Source of the DNA: Clostridiales bacterium
GTDB lineage: Bacteria > Bacillota > Clostridia > Christensenellales > Aristaeellaceae
Assembly (NCBI GenBank): GCA_012517815.1
Contig: JAAYUF010000133.1
Location: 1-64,000 of the forward strand
Length of the DNA: 64,000 nt
Direction: 5' to 3'
Under the pieces are notes generated by a model, which did not search any database, had not been told where the DNA came from, and saw nothing but the letters and a program-made list of their open reading frames with translations. This document shows, piece by piece, positions 19,013 to 27,262 of this stretch. A program made the position numbers and the translations under genes. Numbering within the stretch: position 1 is the first letter of the stretch; every line of letters begins with the position of its first letter.

Positions 19013-19156
19013 CCTGCGACCTCCTCGGCCCGCCGCGGCTGCCGGCGCGCCTGCCGCCCGGCCTCCCTCGGCGGGGCGGCAATGGATTCCCCGCCCCGCG
19101 GGGGGTTTTTCCTGTCTGCGCAGGCGCAGCCCCGAACCGGCAGGCGCGGCGCCGGC

Positions 19157-19185
19157 TTGTGCCGGCCTTCCCTTCATGGTACAAT
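19157..19185 (+). promoter_or_regulatory. Promoter of the first tusA-like gene
   Basis: -35 TTGTGC (19157-19162), 17-bp spacer, -10 TACAAT (19180-19185). Transcription would start about 15 bases ahead of the start codon, so the leader carries little beyond the ribosome site AAAGGAGGGG (19191-19200). Confidence 0.7.
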
Positions 19186-19206
19186 CGGGCAAAGGAGGGG
19201 ATCGCC

Positions 19207-19434
19207 ATGCGCCGTCTGGACTGCCTTGGGGATATGTGCCCCCTGCCGCTGATGAAGCTGATGCAGTGCCGCGAGCAGATCAACCGCGGCGAAACGGTCC
19301 TGATCGTGACCGATCACAGCTGCACCTGCGAATCCCTGATCTCCTACTGCCACAAGCAGCGCCTGCCCATCATCGTGGCGGAACCCGTCCCCGGCGTGTG
19401 GGAAATCTCCATCGCGCCGCCCCAAGAACCCTAG
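19207..19434 (+). CDS. TusA-family sulfurtransferase
   Basis: Small protein of 75 aa with the TusA/YeeD/YedF signature DMCPLPLMK (CPxP) near residues 10-18; the first cysteine normally carries a persulfide passed to partner proteins. Three further cysteines lie in SCTCESLISYC. The ATG at 19207 follows AAAGGAGGGG. It is convergent with the LysR gene, overlapping its 3' end by 4 bases, and close to a second tusA in the YeeE locus, suggesting a shared role in sulfur or selenium trafficking. Confidence 0.9.
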   Translation: MRRLDCLGDMCPLPLMKLMQCREQINRGETVLIVTDHSCTCESLISYCHKQRLPIIVAEPVPGVWEISIAPPQEP

Positions 19435-20330
19435 CAGATGGTGGTGGGCACCATGTTCTCAAAGTATTTCTTCACCATGGCCATCTGAAAATTCCCGTTC
19501 TCCGTCTTTTGCTTGTAGACGATGGACACGTCGTAGCGCAGGCAGAAGTTTTCGGTATCGACGATTTTCAGCTGCTGGAGGTAAATCTCCTTCTTGACTG
19601 CCATGTAGGGCAGGAAGGTAAGCCCGTTGCCGCTCATCACCATCGACTTGACCGACTCGGTGGAATCCAGGTGGTAGGACACCTTGAACTGATCCAGATC
19701 ATACCCCATGCTTTTCAGCTGGTCCGCCATCATGCGGTAGGAACTGAAGCTCTCGTCCAGCAGCACCAGCGGGTGATGCTTGAGCCCCTCCACCGAAAGG
19801 CTCTGGCGCACGGTGTAATCCTTGGCGGCCACCAGCACCACCTGATCGGAAAATACGTTTTTGCAGAACAGCTCCGATTCCTGCGTTTCGCCGACGATGA
19901 AGCCGATATCCGCCTGGCTGCCCAGCACCTGCCGCAGCACCTCCCGCGAGGGCATGGAGGCCAGGGTGAAGGTGAAATCCGGGAACTTTTCCTTCGCCTT
20001 GACCAGCGTGCAGGGGATGGCGTAATTGGCCGCCACCTGCGTCGCCGCCACGCGGCAGGTATCGTTGTGGTTGCGCAGGTTGTGCAGTTCTTCCACAAAC
20101 TGCTCATAGGTGAACATCAGCTGCGCGGCATAGCGTTTTGTTATCATGCCGGCATCTGTTAATTGTATTCCTCTATTGCTGCGTTCAAACAGGCGACATC
20201 CCAGCGCGTCCTCCAGCTTCTGCATTTGCAGGCTCAGCGCGGGCTGGGAGATGTGCGAGGCATTGGCGACCTTGGAAATGCTTTTTTCCTGAGCGATCTT
20301 CATGAACAAAGCCAGATGTTCCAGCTGCAT
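19431..20330 (-). CDS. LysR-family transcriptional regulator
   Basis: LTTR of 299 aa. The N-terminal winged helix reads QEKSISKVANASHISQPALSLQ, followed by LEDALGCRLFERSNRGIQLTDAG, the canonical LysR pattern. The C-terminal effector domain is periplasmic-binding-protein like. It is divergent from the YeeE/TusA/flavoprotein operon, so it probably controls that operon, in the manner of CysB-like regulators sensing a sulfur metabolite. The effector is not known. Confidence 0.93.
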   Translation of the reverse strand: MQLEHLALFMKIAQEKSISKVANASHISQPALSLQMQKLEDALGCRLFERSNRGIQLTDAGMITKRYAAQLMFTYEQFVEELHNLRNHNDTCRVAATQVAANYAIPCTLVKAKEKFPDFTFTLASMPSREVLRQVLGSQADIGFIVGETQESELFCKNVFSDQVVLVAAKDYTVRQSLSVEGLKHHPLVLLDESFSSYRMMADQLKSMGYDLDQFKVSYHLDSTESVKSMVMSGNGLTFLPYMAVKKEIYLQQLKIVDTENFCLRYDVSIVYKQKTENGNFQMAMVKKYFENMVPTTIC

Positions 20331-20436
20331 CCTTGTAGCCCCTTTCCGCCGTGCGTCGGATGTAATGACAATTCCTTAACGAATTTCATTAGCTTTTATT
20401 ATAGCACCATTCCACCATGCCATCAATGTTCGTAAT

Positions 20437-20554
20437 ATCAGATTGTGATAAATATATCTAATACAGTACAATCAACTTCGATGCTGCACTTGCCAGCCCC
20501 CATGCTATAATGGTCACCAGTGAAAGCCGCCGGAATTCCAACCTTTCCGGCGGC
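20437..20554 (+). promoter_or_regulatory. LysR-type operator, promoter and leader hairpin of the YeeE locus
   Basis: Between the divergent LysR and yeeE-like genes lies the dyad ATCA-GATTG-TGAT (20437-20449), a plausible LysR box. TATAAT at 20504-20509 is the plus-strand -10 box with no good -35, as expected for an activated promoter. The first bases of the transcript form a perfect 10-bp hairpin, GCCGCCGGAA (20526-20535) with TTCCGGCGGC (20545-20554), just ahead of the ribosome site. Confidence 0.6.
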
Positions 20555-20572
20555 AGCATGGGAGGTGCTTAC

Positions 20573-21253
20573 ATGTCTGAGCCTTCGACCGTCCGGGCGA
20601 GGCCGGCCCGCAAAAAGAAAAGGAACCAATTGCCTATCGGTATTCTGGTATTTGTAATCATGATCGCGATCGGGCTGCTGCTGAGCCTCAGGTCCGGCCA
20701 GCTTGGCATGTTCTGGCTGTTCGGCGGGTGTTTTGGCTTCATCCTGCAAAAGTCGCGGTTTTGCTTTACGGCGTCGCTGCGCGATCCCTGCATTACGGGC
20801 AGCACCTCTATCACCAAGGCGGTGCTGATCGCCTTCGCCATCACCACCGTCGGCTTTACCGCCATCAAGTACAGCGCCTTCGCGGCGGGCCTGCCGATTC
20901 CGGGGCAGAGCTACGTGATGCCGGTGAGCCTGGCGACGGTCGTGGGCGGCGTGATGTTTGGCGTCGGCATGGTTATCGCGGGCGGCTGCGCGTCCGGCAC
21001 GCTGATGCGTGTGGGCGAAGGCTTCGCCATGCAGATGCTGGCGTTGGTGTTCTTCGTGATCGGCTCGCTCTGGGGCGCCAAGGACATGGGCTGGTGGAAC
21101 CTCAACGTGATCGCCGGCGCGCCGCGCGTCTTCCTGCCGGACGTGTTCGGCTGGTTCGGCGCCCTCGTGATCCAGCTCCTGATCATCGGCTGCCTGTATG
21201 TGGCGGCCGACCTGTGGGAGCGCAAAAAGCTGGGCACAACCGACGAGTCCTAA
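20573..21253 (+). CDS. YeeE/YedE family membrane protein, first half-channel
   Basis: Membrane protein (226 aa) with about five hydrophobic segments. The YeeE/YedE signatures are FGGCFGFILQKSRFCF (Cys53, Cys64) and GMVIAGGCASGTLMR (Cys139). YeeE proteins import thiosulfate by passing it along conserved cysteines and hand it to a TusA-type partner; YedE has been linked to selenium. Full-length YeeE is about 330-350 aa, so this looks like one half with the other half encoded at 21596-22144. The ATG at 20573 follows GGGAGGT; a start at 20510 is unsupported. Confidence 0.85.
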   Translation: MSEPSTVRARPARKKKRNQLPIGILVFVIMIAIGLLLSLRSGQLGMFWLFGGCFGFILQKSRFCFTASLRDPCITGSTSITKAVLIAFAITTVGFTAIKYSAFAAGLPIPGQSYVMPVSLATVVGGVMFGVGMVIAGGCASGTLMRVGEGFAMQMLALVFFVIGSLWGAKDMGWWNLNVIAGAPRVFLPDVFGWFGALVIQLLIIGCLYVAADLWERKKLGTTDES

Positions 21254-21310
21254 GGCTCGCGGCGGACCGGCGCAACAGGCACCCAACAAAAATCATAGGA
21301 GGATACAAAC

Positions 21311-21532
21311 ATGGCTGAATTCGAACTGGATTGCATGGGCGAGGCTTGCCCCGTACCCCTGATGAAAACCGAAAAGAAAATGAACACCCTGAGCGCCGGC
21401 GACGTGCTGGTGGTGCACATCGACCACAGCTGCGCGATGAAGAATGTGCCCGAGTGGGCGCGCAAACAGGGCTACAACGTCGAGGTCGAGGAAGTGGACG
21501 ACGGCGAGTGGGACGTCATCATCGAGAAATGA
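21311..21532 (+). CDS. TusA-family sulfurtransferase, second copy
   Basis: Protein of 73 aa with the CPxP motif GEACPVPLMKTEKK (active Cys13) and a TusA alpha/beta sandwich. It sits between the two half-size YeeE genes, exactly where a YeeD/YedF-type partner would be expected, and AGGAGG precedes its start. It likely receives a sulfane sulfur (or selenium) from the channel. It differs clearly from the TusA at 19207 and has only one further cysteine (HSCAMKN). Confidence 0.92.
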   Translation: MAEFELDCMGEACPVPLMKTEKKMNTLSAGDVLVVHIDHSCAMKNVPEWARKQGYNVEVEEVDDGEWDVIIEK

Positions 21533-21595
21533 CGCCCCCGCGCCCCGGGTGTCCCCCGGCCGCCCGGCACCCTTTGAAAGGAAGGTAGTGGGACC

Positions 21596-22144
21596 TTGAA
21601 ACAGCTTTGGGAAAAGATCAGCAAAAACCGTTACTATCAGATGGTTTTTAAGAATCCCTTCACCTACATCACCGGCGCCGTGCTGCTCTCCATCACCCAA
21701 ATCGCCCTGTTCGCCTATTCCGGCAACCCCTGGGGTGTTTCGGGCACCTTCGCCAACTGGGGCGCGTGGCTATACCAGCTGTTCGGCGGCAGCGTGGAGA
21801 AGTGGTTCTACTTCTCCACGTCGGGCGCACAGGCCACGCTGGACGCGGGCATCCTCAGCCACACCGGCACGATGCTCAACGTGGGGATTATCTTTGGCGC
21901 GCTGCTGGCAACGCTTCTGGCGTCCCAGTTCAAGTTTAAAAAGATCAAATCCCTCAAGCAGGTAGTCGCGGCGGTGCTGGGCGGTCTGCTGATGGGGTAC
22001 GGCGCCCGTTTGGCCGGCGGCTGCAACATCGGCGCTCTGTACAGCGGCATCGCGTCGCTCTCCCTCTCCGGGTGGGTGTTTGCGGCCTTCCTGCTGGTCG
22101 GCGCCTTCATCGGCAGCAAGCTGCTGGCAAAATTCTTTATGTAA
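21596..22144 (+). CDS. YeeE/YedE family membrane protein, second half-channel
   Basis: Membrane protein (182 aa) with about four hydrophobic segments and the YeeE signature GYGARLAGGCNIGALYSGI (Cys143). Start codon is TTG at 21596, preceded by GAAAGGAAGG; no ATG in frame gives the full N-terminus. It presumably pairs with the protein at 20573-21253. The split into two polypeptides flanking a TusA gene is unusual compared with single-chain YeeE. Confidence 0.83.
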   Translation: MKQLWEKISKNRYYQMVFKNPFTYITGAVLLSITQIALFAYSGNPWGVSGTFANWGAWLYQLFGGSVEKWFYFSTSGAQATLDAGILSHTGTMLNVGIIFGALLATLLASQFKFKKIKSLKQVVAAVLGGLLMGYGARLAGGCNIGALYSGIASLSLSGWVFAAFLLVGAFIGSKLLAKFFM

Positions 22145-22168
22145 TCGTAGGAAGAAGGAACGGGTGAA

Positions 22169-23395
22169 ATGGATAAGAAAGTAGAAAATTACGACGTTGT
22201 GATCATCGGCGGCGGCGCGGCCGGCATGACGGCCGGCATCTACTGCGGCCGCGCGCGGCTGAAGACTTTGATCATCGAGAAGGCGCTGGTCGGCGGTCTG
22301 GCCACCTACACCAACGAGATCGAAAACTATCCCGGCTTCCCCGAGGGCAGCACGGGCCTTGGGCTGATGGAGCTTTTCCAAAAGCAGGCCAAGAAATTCG
22401 GCGTCACCTTCAAGCTGACCGACGTGCGCGACGTGCGGCTGGAAGGCAAGGACAAGGTTGTGGAAACCTTCCGCAACGAGTTCCACTGCAAAGTCGTCAT
22501 CATCGCCTCCGGCGGCAAGCCCCGCCTGACCGGCGCGCCCAACGAGGATAAGTACCTGTATGACAAGGGCATCTCGTTTTGCGCCACGTGCGACGCGGCC
22601 GCCAACACCGGCAAGACCGTCATGGTCATCGGCAGCGGCGACGCGGCCATCGAGGAAGGCATCTTCCTGACCAAGTTCGCCAGCCGGGTGATCGTATCCG
22701 TGCTGCACGACGAAGGCGTGATGGACTGCAACGAGATCGCCAAGGGCGAGGCGATGCGCAACGAGAAGATGGAGTTCCTCTGGAACACGACCGTCGCCGA
22801 GTTCAAAGGGGACGACGAGCACCTGCACGCCGTCGCGCTTAAGAATTCCAAGACCGGCGAGATCACGGACGTACCGGTGGATACGTGCTTCGTCTTTATC
22901 GGCTATCTGCCCAACACCGAGCTGTTCCGCGGCATGATCGACATGACGCGCGGCGGGTACGTGATCACCAACGAGAAGATGGAAACGCGCATCCCCGGCG
23001 TGTTCTGCGCGGGCGACGTGCGCGACAAGTTTCTCAAACAGGTGGCTACGGCCGTGGGCGACGGCGCCATCGCGGGCTACGCGGCGGAGAAATACATCGC
23101 CGAGAGCGAAATGTTCGAAAACCAGATCATGGGCGAAACACCCCGGCTGGTCTACGTGTACAACGCGGCTTCCGCGGGCGACCGCGAAACGCTGAGCATG
23201 ATGGAGCAGTACGAGCAGTGCCACTGCGACCTGCAGTTCATCAAAGCGGACGTGTACAAGTCCAACGGCATCGCGCAGCGCCTGAATGTGACACAGACGC
23301 CCTGCGTCGCCTACATTCGGGACAATCAGGTGGTCGGCTGCGTTTCCTGCGGCGACATCTGCCCCGCCGCAATCGATACGCTGGTCGGCCGCTGA
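22169..23395 (+). CDS. Thioredoxin-reductase-like flavoprotein with C-terminal thioredoxin-fold-like extension
   Basis: Pyridine-nucleotide disulfide oxidoreductase (408 aa). The FAD motif VVIIGGGAAGMTAGIYCGRA, redox CxxC in SFCATCDAAA (Cys138/Cys141), NAD(P) motif VIGSGDAAIEEG and FCAGDVRDK complete a TrxR core to about residue 322. The last 85 residues resemble a degenerate thioredoxin fold: VYVYNAAS in place of the usual CGPC site, and a cis-Pro-like TQTPCVAYIRD. That tail ends in a Cys-rich motif, GCVSCGDICP. It is 24 bases after the second yeeE half, suggesting it reduces the persulfide or a channel/TusA partner. Confidence 0.85.
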   Translation: MDKKVENYDVVIIGGGAAGMTAGIYCGRARLKTLIIEKALVGGLATYTNEIENYPGFPEGSTGLGLMELFQKQAKKFGVTFKLTDVRDVRLEGKDKVVETFRNEFHCKVVIIASGGKPRLTGAPNEDKYLYDKGISFCATCDAAANTGKTVMVIGSGDAAIEEGIFLTKFASRVIVSVLHDEGVMDCNEIAKGEAMRNEKMEFLWNTTVAEFKGDDEHLHAVALKNSKTGEITDVPVDTCFVFIGYLPNTELFRGMIDMTRGGYVITNEKMETRIPGVFCAGDVRDKFLKQVATAVGDGAIAGYAAEKYIAESEMFENQIMGETPRLVYVYNAASAGDRETLSMMEQYEQCHCDLQFIKADVYKSNGIAQRLNVTQTPCVAYIRDNQVVGCVSCGDICPAAIDTLVGR

Positions 23396-23403
23396 TCGGC
23401 CTG

Positions 23404-23438
23404 CCTCCAAAGCGCCCGGCGCCATGCTGGGCGCTTTG
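23404..23438. terminator. Strong hairpin after the flavoprotein gene
   Basis: CCAAAGCGCCC and GGGCGCTTTGG form an 11-bp perfect stem (about 23406-23437). No U-tract follows on either strand, so it could be a 3' end-stabilising hairpin or a weak terminator for the sulfur operon. Confidence 0.5.
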
Positions 23439-23574
23439 GCAACCGCCGGAATCCGACGAGCCCCGTTTGATCCGTCGTCCGGCCGTTCAACCGGTCACCC
23501 GCCTGTTCCGATCCCATACCGGAGCGCGAAACCCGCACGCGGGGCTCCGCTTCCGATTTTGAAGGAGGGGTACC

Positions 23575-24015
23575 ATGCAACAGTTCATCGACAACCGGCT
23601 TTACGACACCGAAACAGCCAAACCCATGGGCAACTGGCAGCGCGGCTTCAGTTCCGAGCGCGGCTATATTTCCGAAACCCTGTACCAGACGCCGGAGGGG
23701 GAGTATTTTCTCCACGGCGAAGGCGGCCCGCGCTCCCGCTACGCCCAGCGCACGGCGCCCAACACCTGGGGCTACGGCGAGCGCCTGATCCCCTTTTCCA
23801 ATGAGGAAGCGCACGAGTGGGCGGAAAACCACCTGACCGAGGACGCCGTGCACACGGCCTTTGTGAAAAAGGGCTACGACGGCTGCATGACGCCGATGAT
23901 GATCCACCTCCGTTGCGGCACGGCCGAAAAGCTGACCCGGCTCGCCGCCGAGCAGGGCCGCCAGCCTTCGGAGCTGGCCGAGGAAATGATCGCCAAGGGG
24001 CTGAGCGCCGAATAA
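23575..24015 (+). CDS. Conserved protein of unknown function
   Basis: Protein of 146 aa, start preceded by GAAGGAGGGG. The N-terminal half, with FIDNRLYDTETAKPMGNW, the SERGYISETLY turn, GEYFLHGEGGPRSRYA and IPFSNEEAHEWAENHL, resembles a small family common in Bacillota, often on mobile elements; I know no function for it. The C-terminus (LRCGTAEKLTRLAAEQGRQ onward) looks like a ribbon-helix-helix or short helical segment. No neighbour clarifies its role. A 14-bp stem with a single T-G wobble (24067-24101) follows. Confidence 0.7.
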   Translation: MQQFIDNRLYDTETAKPMGNWQRGFSSERGYISETLYQTPEGEYFLHGEGGPRSRYAQRTAPNTWGYGERLIPFSNEEAHEWAENHLTEDAVHTAFVKKGYDGCMTPMMIHLRCGTAEKLTRLAAEQGRQPSELAEEMIAKGLSAE

Positions 24016-24065
24016 TCTGCGACGCTTGACCTGCCATCACCCAAAGATGAGGAACGGACGTTACG

Positions 24066-24102
24066 CAGGCCCGTCTGCCGCCATGGCAGGCGGGCCTGTT
24101 GA
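24066..24102. terminator. Hairpin after the 23575-24015 gene
   Basis: CAGGCCCGTCTGCC and GGCAGGCGGGCCTG pair over 14 positions with one T-G wobble and a 5-base loop. Only TTG follows, so intrinsic termination is uncertain. Confidence 0.5.
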
Positions 24103-24285
24103 TCCCTGACGGCGGCACGGTGCGGCGATCCTCCGGCCGGCGAACAGGCGCGCGTCGAGCGCCACCAGGCGTTCGCAGCAGGCCGAAGCCGCCCGGCGCG
24201 GACTTGCCAGGCAGGGGCCGACCGGCCGCACCCATGACAATCGCCCTGGACTGTGGTATATTGTAACCATCCGGGAGGGAGGGGA

Positions 24286-25125
24286 ATGGCTGTGGCGGTG
24301 GACGAGCGTTACCGCGCCGATGCGGAGGCGATCCTTGCGCGGCGCGGCCAGCACGGCGCCGATCTGTGGGCGACCGCGGACCGCCGGCTGATGAAGGGCG
24401 GAGCCTTTTCCACGCTTTCCAGCGCGATGCTGCTGGCGGAACTCGGGTATCCTTTGGATGATCCGCTCCTGCGGGATGTCGCCGACCTGATCTGGAGTGT
24501 CCGGCGGGATGACGGCCGTTTTCGGGTATCGCCCGACGGCGCGATCTACCCCTGCCATACCATTCACGCGGCCAATACGCTGTGCCATCTGGGCTATGCC
24601 GACGATCCGCGGCTGGCGCGCACGTTTGAGCACCTGCTCCAGACTCAGCAGCCGGACGGCGGTTGGCGCTGTCTGAAATTCAGTTACGGCCGCGGCCCGG
24701 AAACCGACTTTTCCAACCCCGGCCCGACGCTGACGGCGCTGGACGCGTTCCGCCTATCCCAACGCTATGGGCAGGAACCGGCGCTTGCCGGAGCGGTTGA
24801 GTTCCTGCTCCGCCACTGGACGCTGCGCCATCCCATCGGCCCCTGCCACTACGGCATCGGGACGCTTTTCATGCAGGTGGAGTACCCCTTTGGCAACTAC
24901 AACCTGTTCCAGTACGTCTGCGTGCTCTCCTGCTATCCCACAGCCCGGAAGGACGCGCGCTTTCTGGAAGCCCTCGCCGCGCTGGAGGCCAAGCTCTCCG
25001 ACGGTCAAATCGTGGTGGAGCGCGTCAACCCGAAGCTGGCCGGTTTCGCCTTCTGCCGCAAGGGTCAGCCCAGCGAGCTTGCCACGCGCGCCTACCGGCG
25101 TTTACGGGCCAATCTGGACGGCTGA
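24286..25125 (+). CDS. Terpenoid-cyclase/prenyltransferase-fold (alpha-alpha toroid) protein
   Basis: Protein of 279 aa, all-helical with repeats typical of the squalene-cyclase/prenyltransferase toroid: SVRRDDGRF near 65 and QTQQPDGGWRC near 120 are QW-like turns. It lacks the DxDD motif of class II cyclases and is short, so it is probably not a functional terpene cyclase; other toroid proteins are peptidase inhibitors or sensors. Cysteines and histidines (PCHTIHAANTLCH, PCHYGIG) could bind zinc. The start at 24286 follows GGGAGGGAGGGG; TATATT at 24257-24262 may be the -10 box. Confidence 0.7.
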   Translation: MAVAVDERYRADAEAILARRGQHGADLWATADRRLMKGGAFSTLSSAMLLAELGYPLDDPLLRDVADLIWSVRRDDGRFRVSPDGAIYPCHTIHAANTLCHLGYADDPRLARTFEHLLQTQQPDGGWRCLKFSYGRGPETDFSNPGPTLTALDAFRLSQRYGQEPALAGAVEFLLRHWTLRHPIGPCHYGIGTLFMQVEYPFGNYNLFQYVCVLSCYPTARKDARFLEALAALEAKLSDGQIVVERVNPKLAGFAFCRKGQPSELATRAYRRLRANLDG

Positions 25126-25367
25126 ACGGCCCGTCGCCGCTTTGCCGCCGACAAACCGGCGCGATCAGGCCTCGACACGAACCGGCCTAGCCTCCCGCGC
25201 GCCCGTCCGGCAGCCCTTTCGCCGCGGGTTTTCGTTCGTCGGTCGCAACGGTTGCTTTCTTTCTCACCGGATGCGCGCCGGCCTGTCCGAACGATTTTCC
25301 GGATCCCAACCCCGATTTGCGAGCGCCGCTGGCCGTGGCTTGGCGCCGTGGCCGGAAAGGAACCGAC

Positions 25368-26723
25368 ATGGGTCAAACGCTGCTGCTTAAGAACATCCGC
25401 CATCTGGTAACCTGCGATGAGCAGGATCGCATGCTGGAGCATACCAACCTGCTGATTGAAAACGGCGTGATCTCGCACATCGGCCCGGAAGCGCCTGCCG
25501 GTGTGGAGACGCTGGACGCCTCCGGGATGGCGGTCTACCCGGGGCTGGTGAACACCCACCACCACCTCTGCCAGATCCTGACGCGAAACCTGCCGGGGGT
25601 GCAGCATCTGGAGCTGTTCGACTGGCTGACCGCCCTGTACGGCCTGTGGAAAAACCTCACCGAGGAAGGCGTGTACCACAGCTCGCTGGCCGGCATGGGA
25701 GAGCTGGCGAAGCACGGCTGTACGACGGTGTTTGACCATCACTATGTGTACCCGCGGCAGAGCGGCGATCTGACCGCCGCGCAGTTTCAGGCGGCGCAGG
25801 AGGCGGGCGTCCGGTTTGTGGCGGCGCGGGGCAGCATGTCCCTAAGCCGGAAGGATGGCGGCCTGCCGCCGGATTCGGTGGTGCAGACGGTGGAGGAGAT
25901 CCTCTCGGATTCCCAGCGGCTGGCCGCGCGCTATCACGACGCCGCGCCATTCTCCATGCGGCAGATCGTGTTCGCGCCCTGCTCGCCGTTCAGCGTCACC
26001 GAGGATTTGATGCGCGAAACCGCCGGGCTGGCCCGTAGCCTCGGCGTACGCCTGCACACCCACCTGGCCGAAACCAGGGACGAGGAAGCCTTCGTGCTCG
26101 GCAAAACGGGCATGCGACCCCTTGCCTACATGCAAAGCCTTGGCTGGACCGGCCCGGACGTGTGGTTCGCCCACGGCGTCCATTTCAACGACGCGGAGCT
26201 TCGCCTGCTGGCCGAAACCGGCACGGGCGTCGCGCACTGCCCGGCTTCCAACATGAAGCTTGCCTCCGGTGTCGCCCGCGTGCCCGAGATGCTCGCGCTG
26301 GACGTGCCGGTCGGCCTCGCGGTGGACGGCAGCGCCAGCAACGACAGCTCCAACCTGCTGGCGGAACTGCGCGTCGCCTATCTGCTGCACCGCCTTGGGA
26401 GCGCCGCCCGCGCGCCCGGCGGCTACGCGTGGCTTAAGGTAGCCACCCGCGGCGGCGCGCGGGTGCTGGGCCGCGCCGATATCGGACACCTTGCGCCGGG
26501 TATGGCGGGCGATTTATTCGCCGTGCGGGAGAATCGGCTGGAACTCGCCGGCGCGACGGCCGATCCGGCCGGGATGCTGGCGACCGTGGGATTAGGCGGG
26601 CCGGTGGACCTCACGGTGGTGGAAGGCCGCGTAATCGTGCGCGACGGCCGCCTCGCCAACGTGGACGAAGAAAAGCTGAGCGAGCAGGTCGCGCGGGACG
26701 CGGCGCGGCTGGTTGGGGGATGA
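25368..26723 (+). CDS. 8-oxoguanine deaminase-like amidohydrolase
   Basis: Amidohydrolase-superfamily deaminase (451 aa) related to guanine/8-oxoguanine and triazine hydrolases. Metal ligands appear in NTHHHLCQ (near 63), HTHLAETRDEE, WFAHGVHF and the Asp of VDGSASND. The stretch LTRNLPGVQHLELFDWLTALY is characteristic of the 8-oxoguanine deaminase group. The reaction would convert 8-oxoguanine to uric acid and ammonia. The ATG at 25368 follows GGAAAGGAA. Another N-heterocycle aminohydrolase activity cannot be excluded. Confidence 0.82.
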   Translation: MGQTLLLKNIRHLVTCDEQDRMLEHTNLLIENGVISHIGPEAPAGVETLDASGMAVYPGLVNTHHHLCQILTRNLPGVQHLELFDWLTALYGLWKNLTEEGVYHSSLAGMGELAKHGCTTVFDHHYVYPRQSGDLTAAQFQAAQEAGVRFVAARGSMSLSRKDGGLPPDSVVQTVEEILSDSQRLAARYHDAAPFSMRQIVFAPCSPFSVTEDLMRETAGLARSLGVRLHTHLAETRDEEAFVLGKTGMRPLAYMQSLGWTGPDVWFAHGVHFNDAELRLLAETGTGVAHCPASNMKLASGVARVPEMLALDVPVGLAVDGSASNDSSNLLAELRVAYLLHRLGSAARAPGGYAWLKVATRGGARVLGRADIGHLAPGMAGDLFAVRENRLELAGATADPAGMLATVGLGGPVDLTVVEGRVIVRDGRLANVDEEKLSEQVARDAARLVGG

Positions 26724-26744
26724 GCGTCCGGATGAACGGCTGTT

Positions 26745-27262
26745 CGCCCGCCAGCCCGGCACCCGCCCAGTTCCAAGCGCCGCCCGGTGCTTGCGCAACA
26801 CAGGCGGCCGATTCACCAGCCGGTTTCGCTTATCAACCGTTCGGCGCTTGCGTAACAGAAACGGCAGTTTCACCCGTCCGGCGCCCGCCCAGTTCCAAGC
26901 GCCGCCCGGTGCTTGCGCAACACAGGCGGCCGATTCACCCGCCGGTTTCGATTATCAACCGTTCGGCGCTTGCGTAACAGAAACGGCAGTTTCACCCGCC
27001 CGCCCGGCGCCCGTCCAGTTCCAAGCGCCGTTTGTGCTTGCGCAACGCAGGCGGCTGATTCAGTCGCCTACCCGGCACCCGCCCAGTTCCAAACGGCGTT
27101 TTCGCTTGCGCAACGCAGGCGGCTGATTCAGTCGCCCGCCCGGCACCCGCCCAGTTCCAAACGCCGTTTGCGCTTGCGCAATACGAACGGCGGATAGGCT
27201 CGCCAGCCCGATGCCTGTCCGGTTCCAAAGGCGTTTTGCGCTCGCGCGAAACAGGCGGCGGA
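26745..27262. repeat. Tandem array of about eight hairpin-forming 61-68 bp units
   Basis: The core GCTTGCGYAA recurs about every 61-68 bases, near 26790, 26851, 26912, 26973, 27037, 27105, 27173 and, diverged, 27240. TTCCAA recurs at 26771, 26893, 27019, 27087, 27155 and 27223 (intervals 122, 126, 68, 68, 68). Each unit can fold with the core in an apical loop, but the arms differ: GCCGCC/GGCGGC, CCGTT/AACGG, GCGTT/AACGC, CGCCGTT/AACGGCG. Changed arms that still pair argue for a structured element. ORFs across it are repeat artefacts. Confidence 0.75.

Noticed and set aside
18361-19206. N-terminal extension of the first TusA to 18361
   Set aside because: The extension is antisense to the GT2 gene; promoter, ribosome site and CPxP position all support the short start at 19207.
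21770-23425. Long minus-strand ORF opposite the YeeE-C and flavoprotein genes
   Set aside because: Antisense to proteins with clear TrxR and YeeE motifs; composition-driven open frame.
26713-27197. Overlapping ORFs with repeated peptides across the 26.7-27.2 kb region
   Set aside because: The peptides repeat because the DNA repeats. Frames shift between units (61-68 bp is not a constant multiple of three), there are no ribosome sites, and all frames are open.
26745-27262. Possible CRISPR array
   Set aside because: Units are about 61-68 bp and similar throughout; there is no alternation of identical short repeats with unique spacers and no cas gene in the window.
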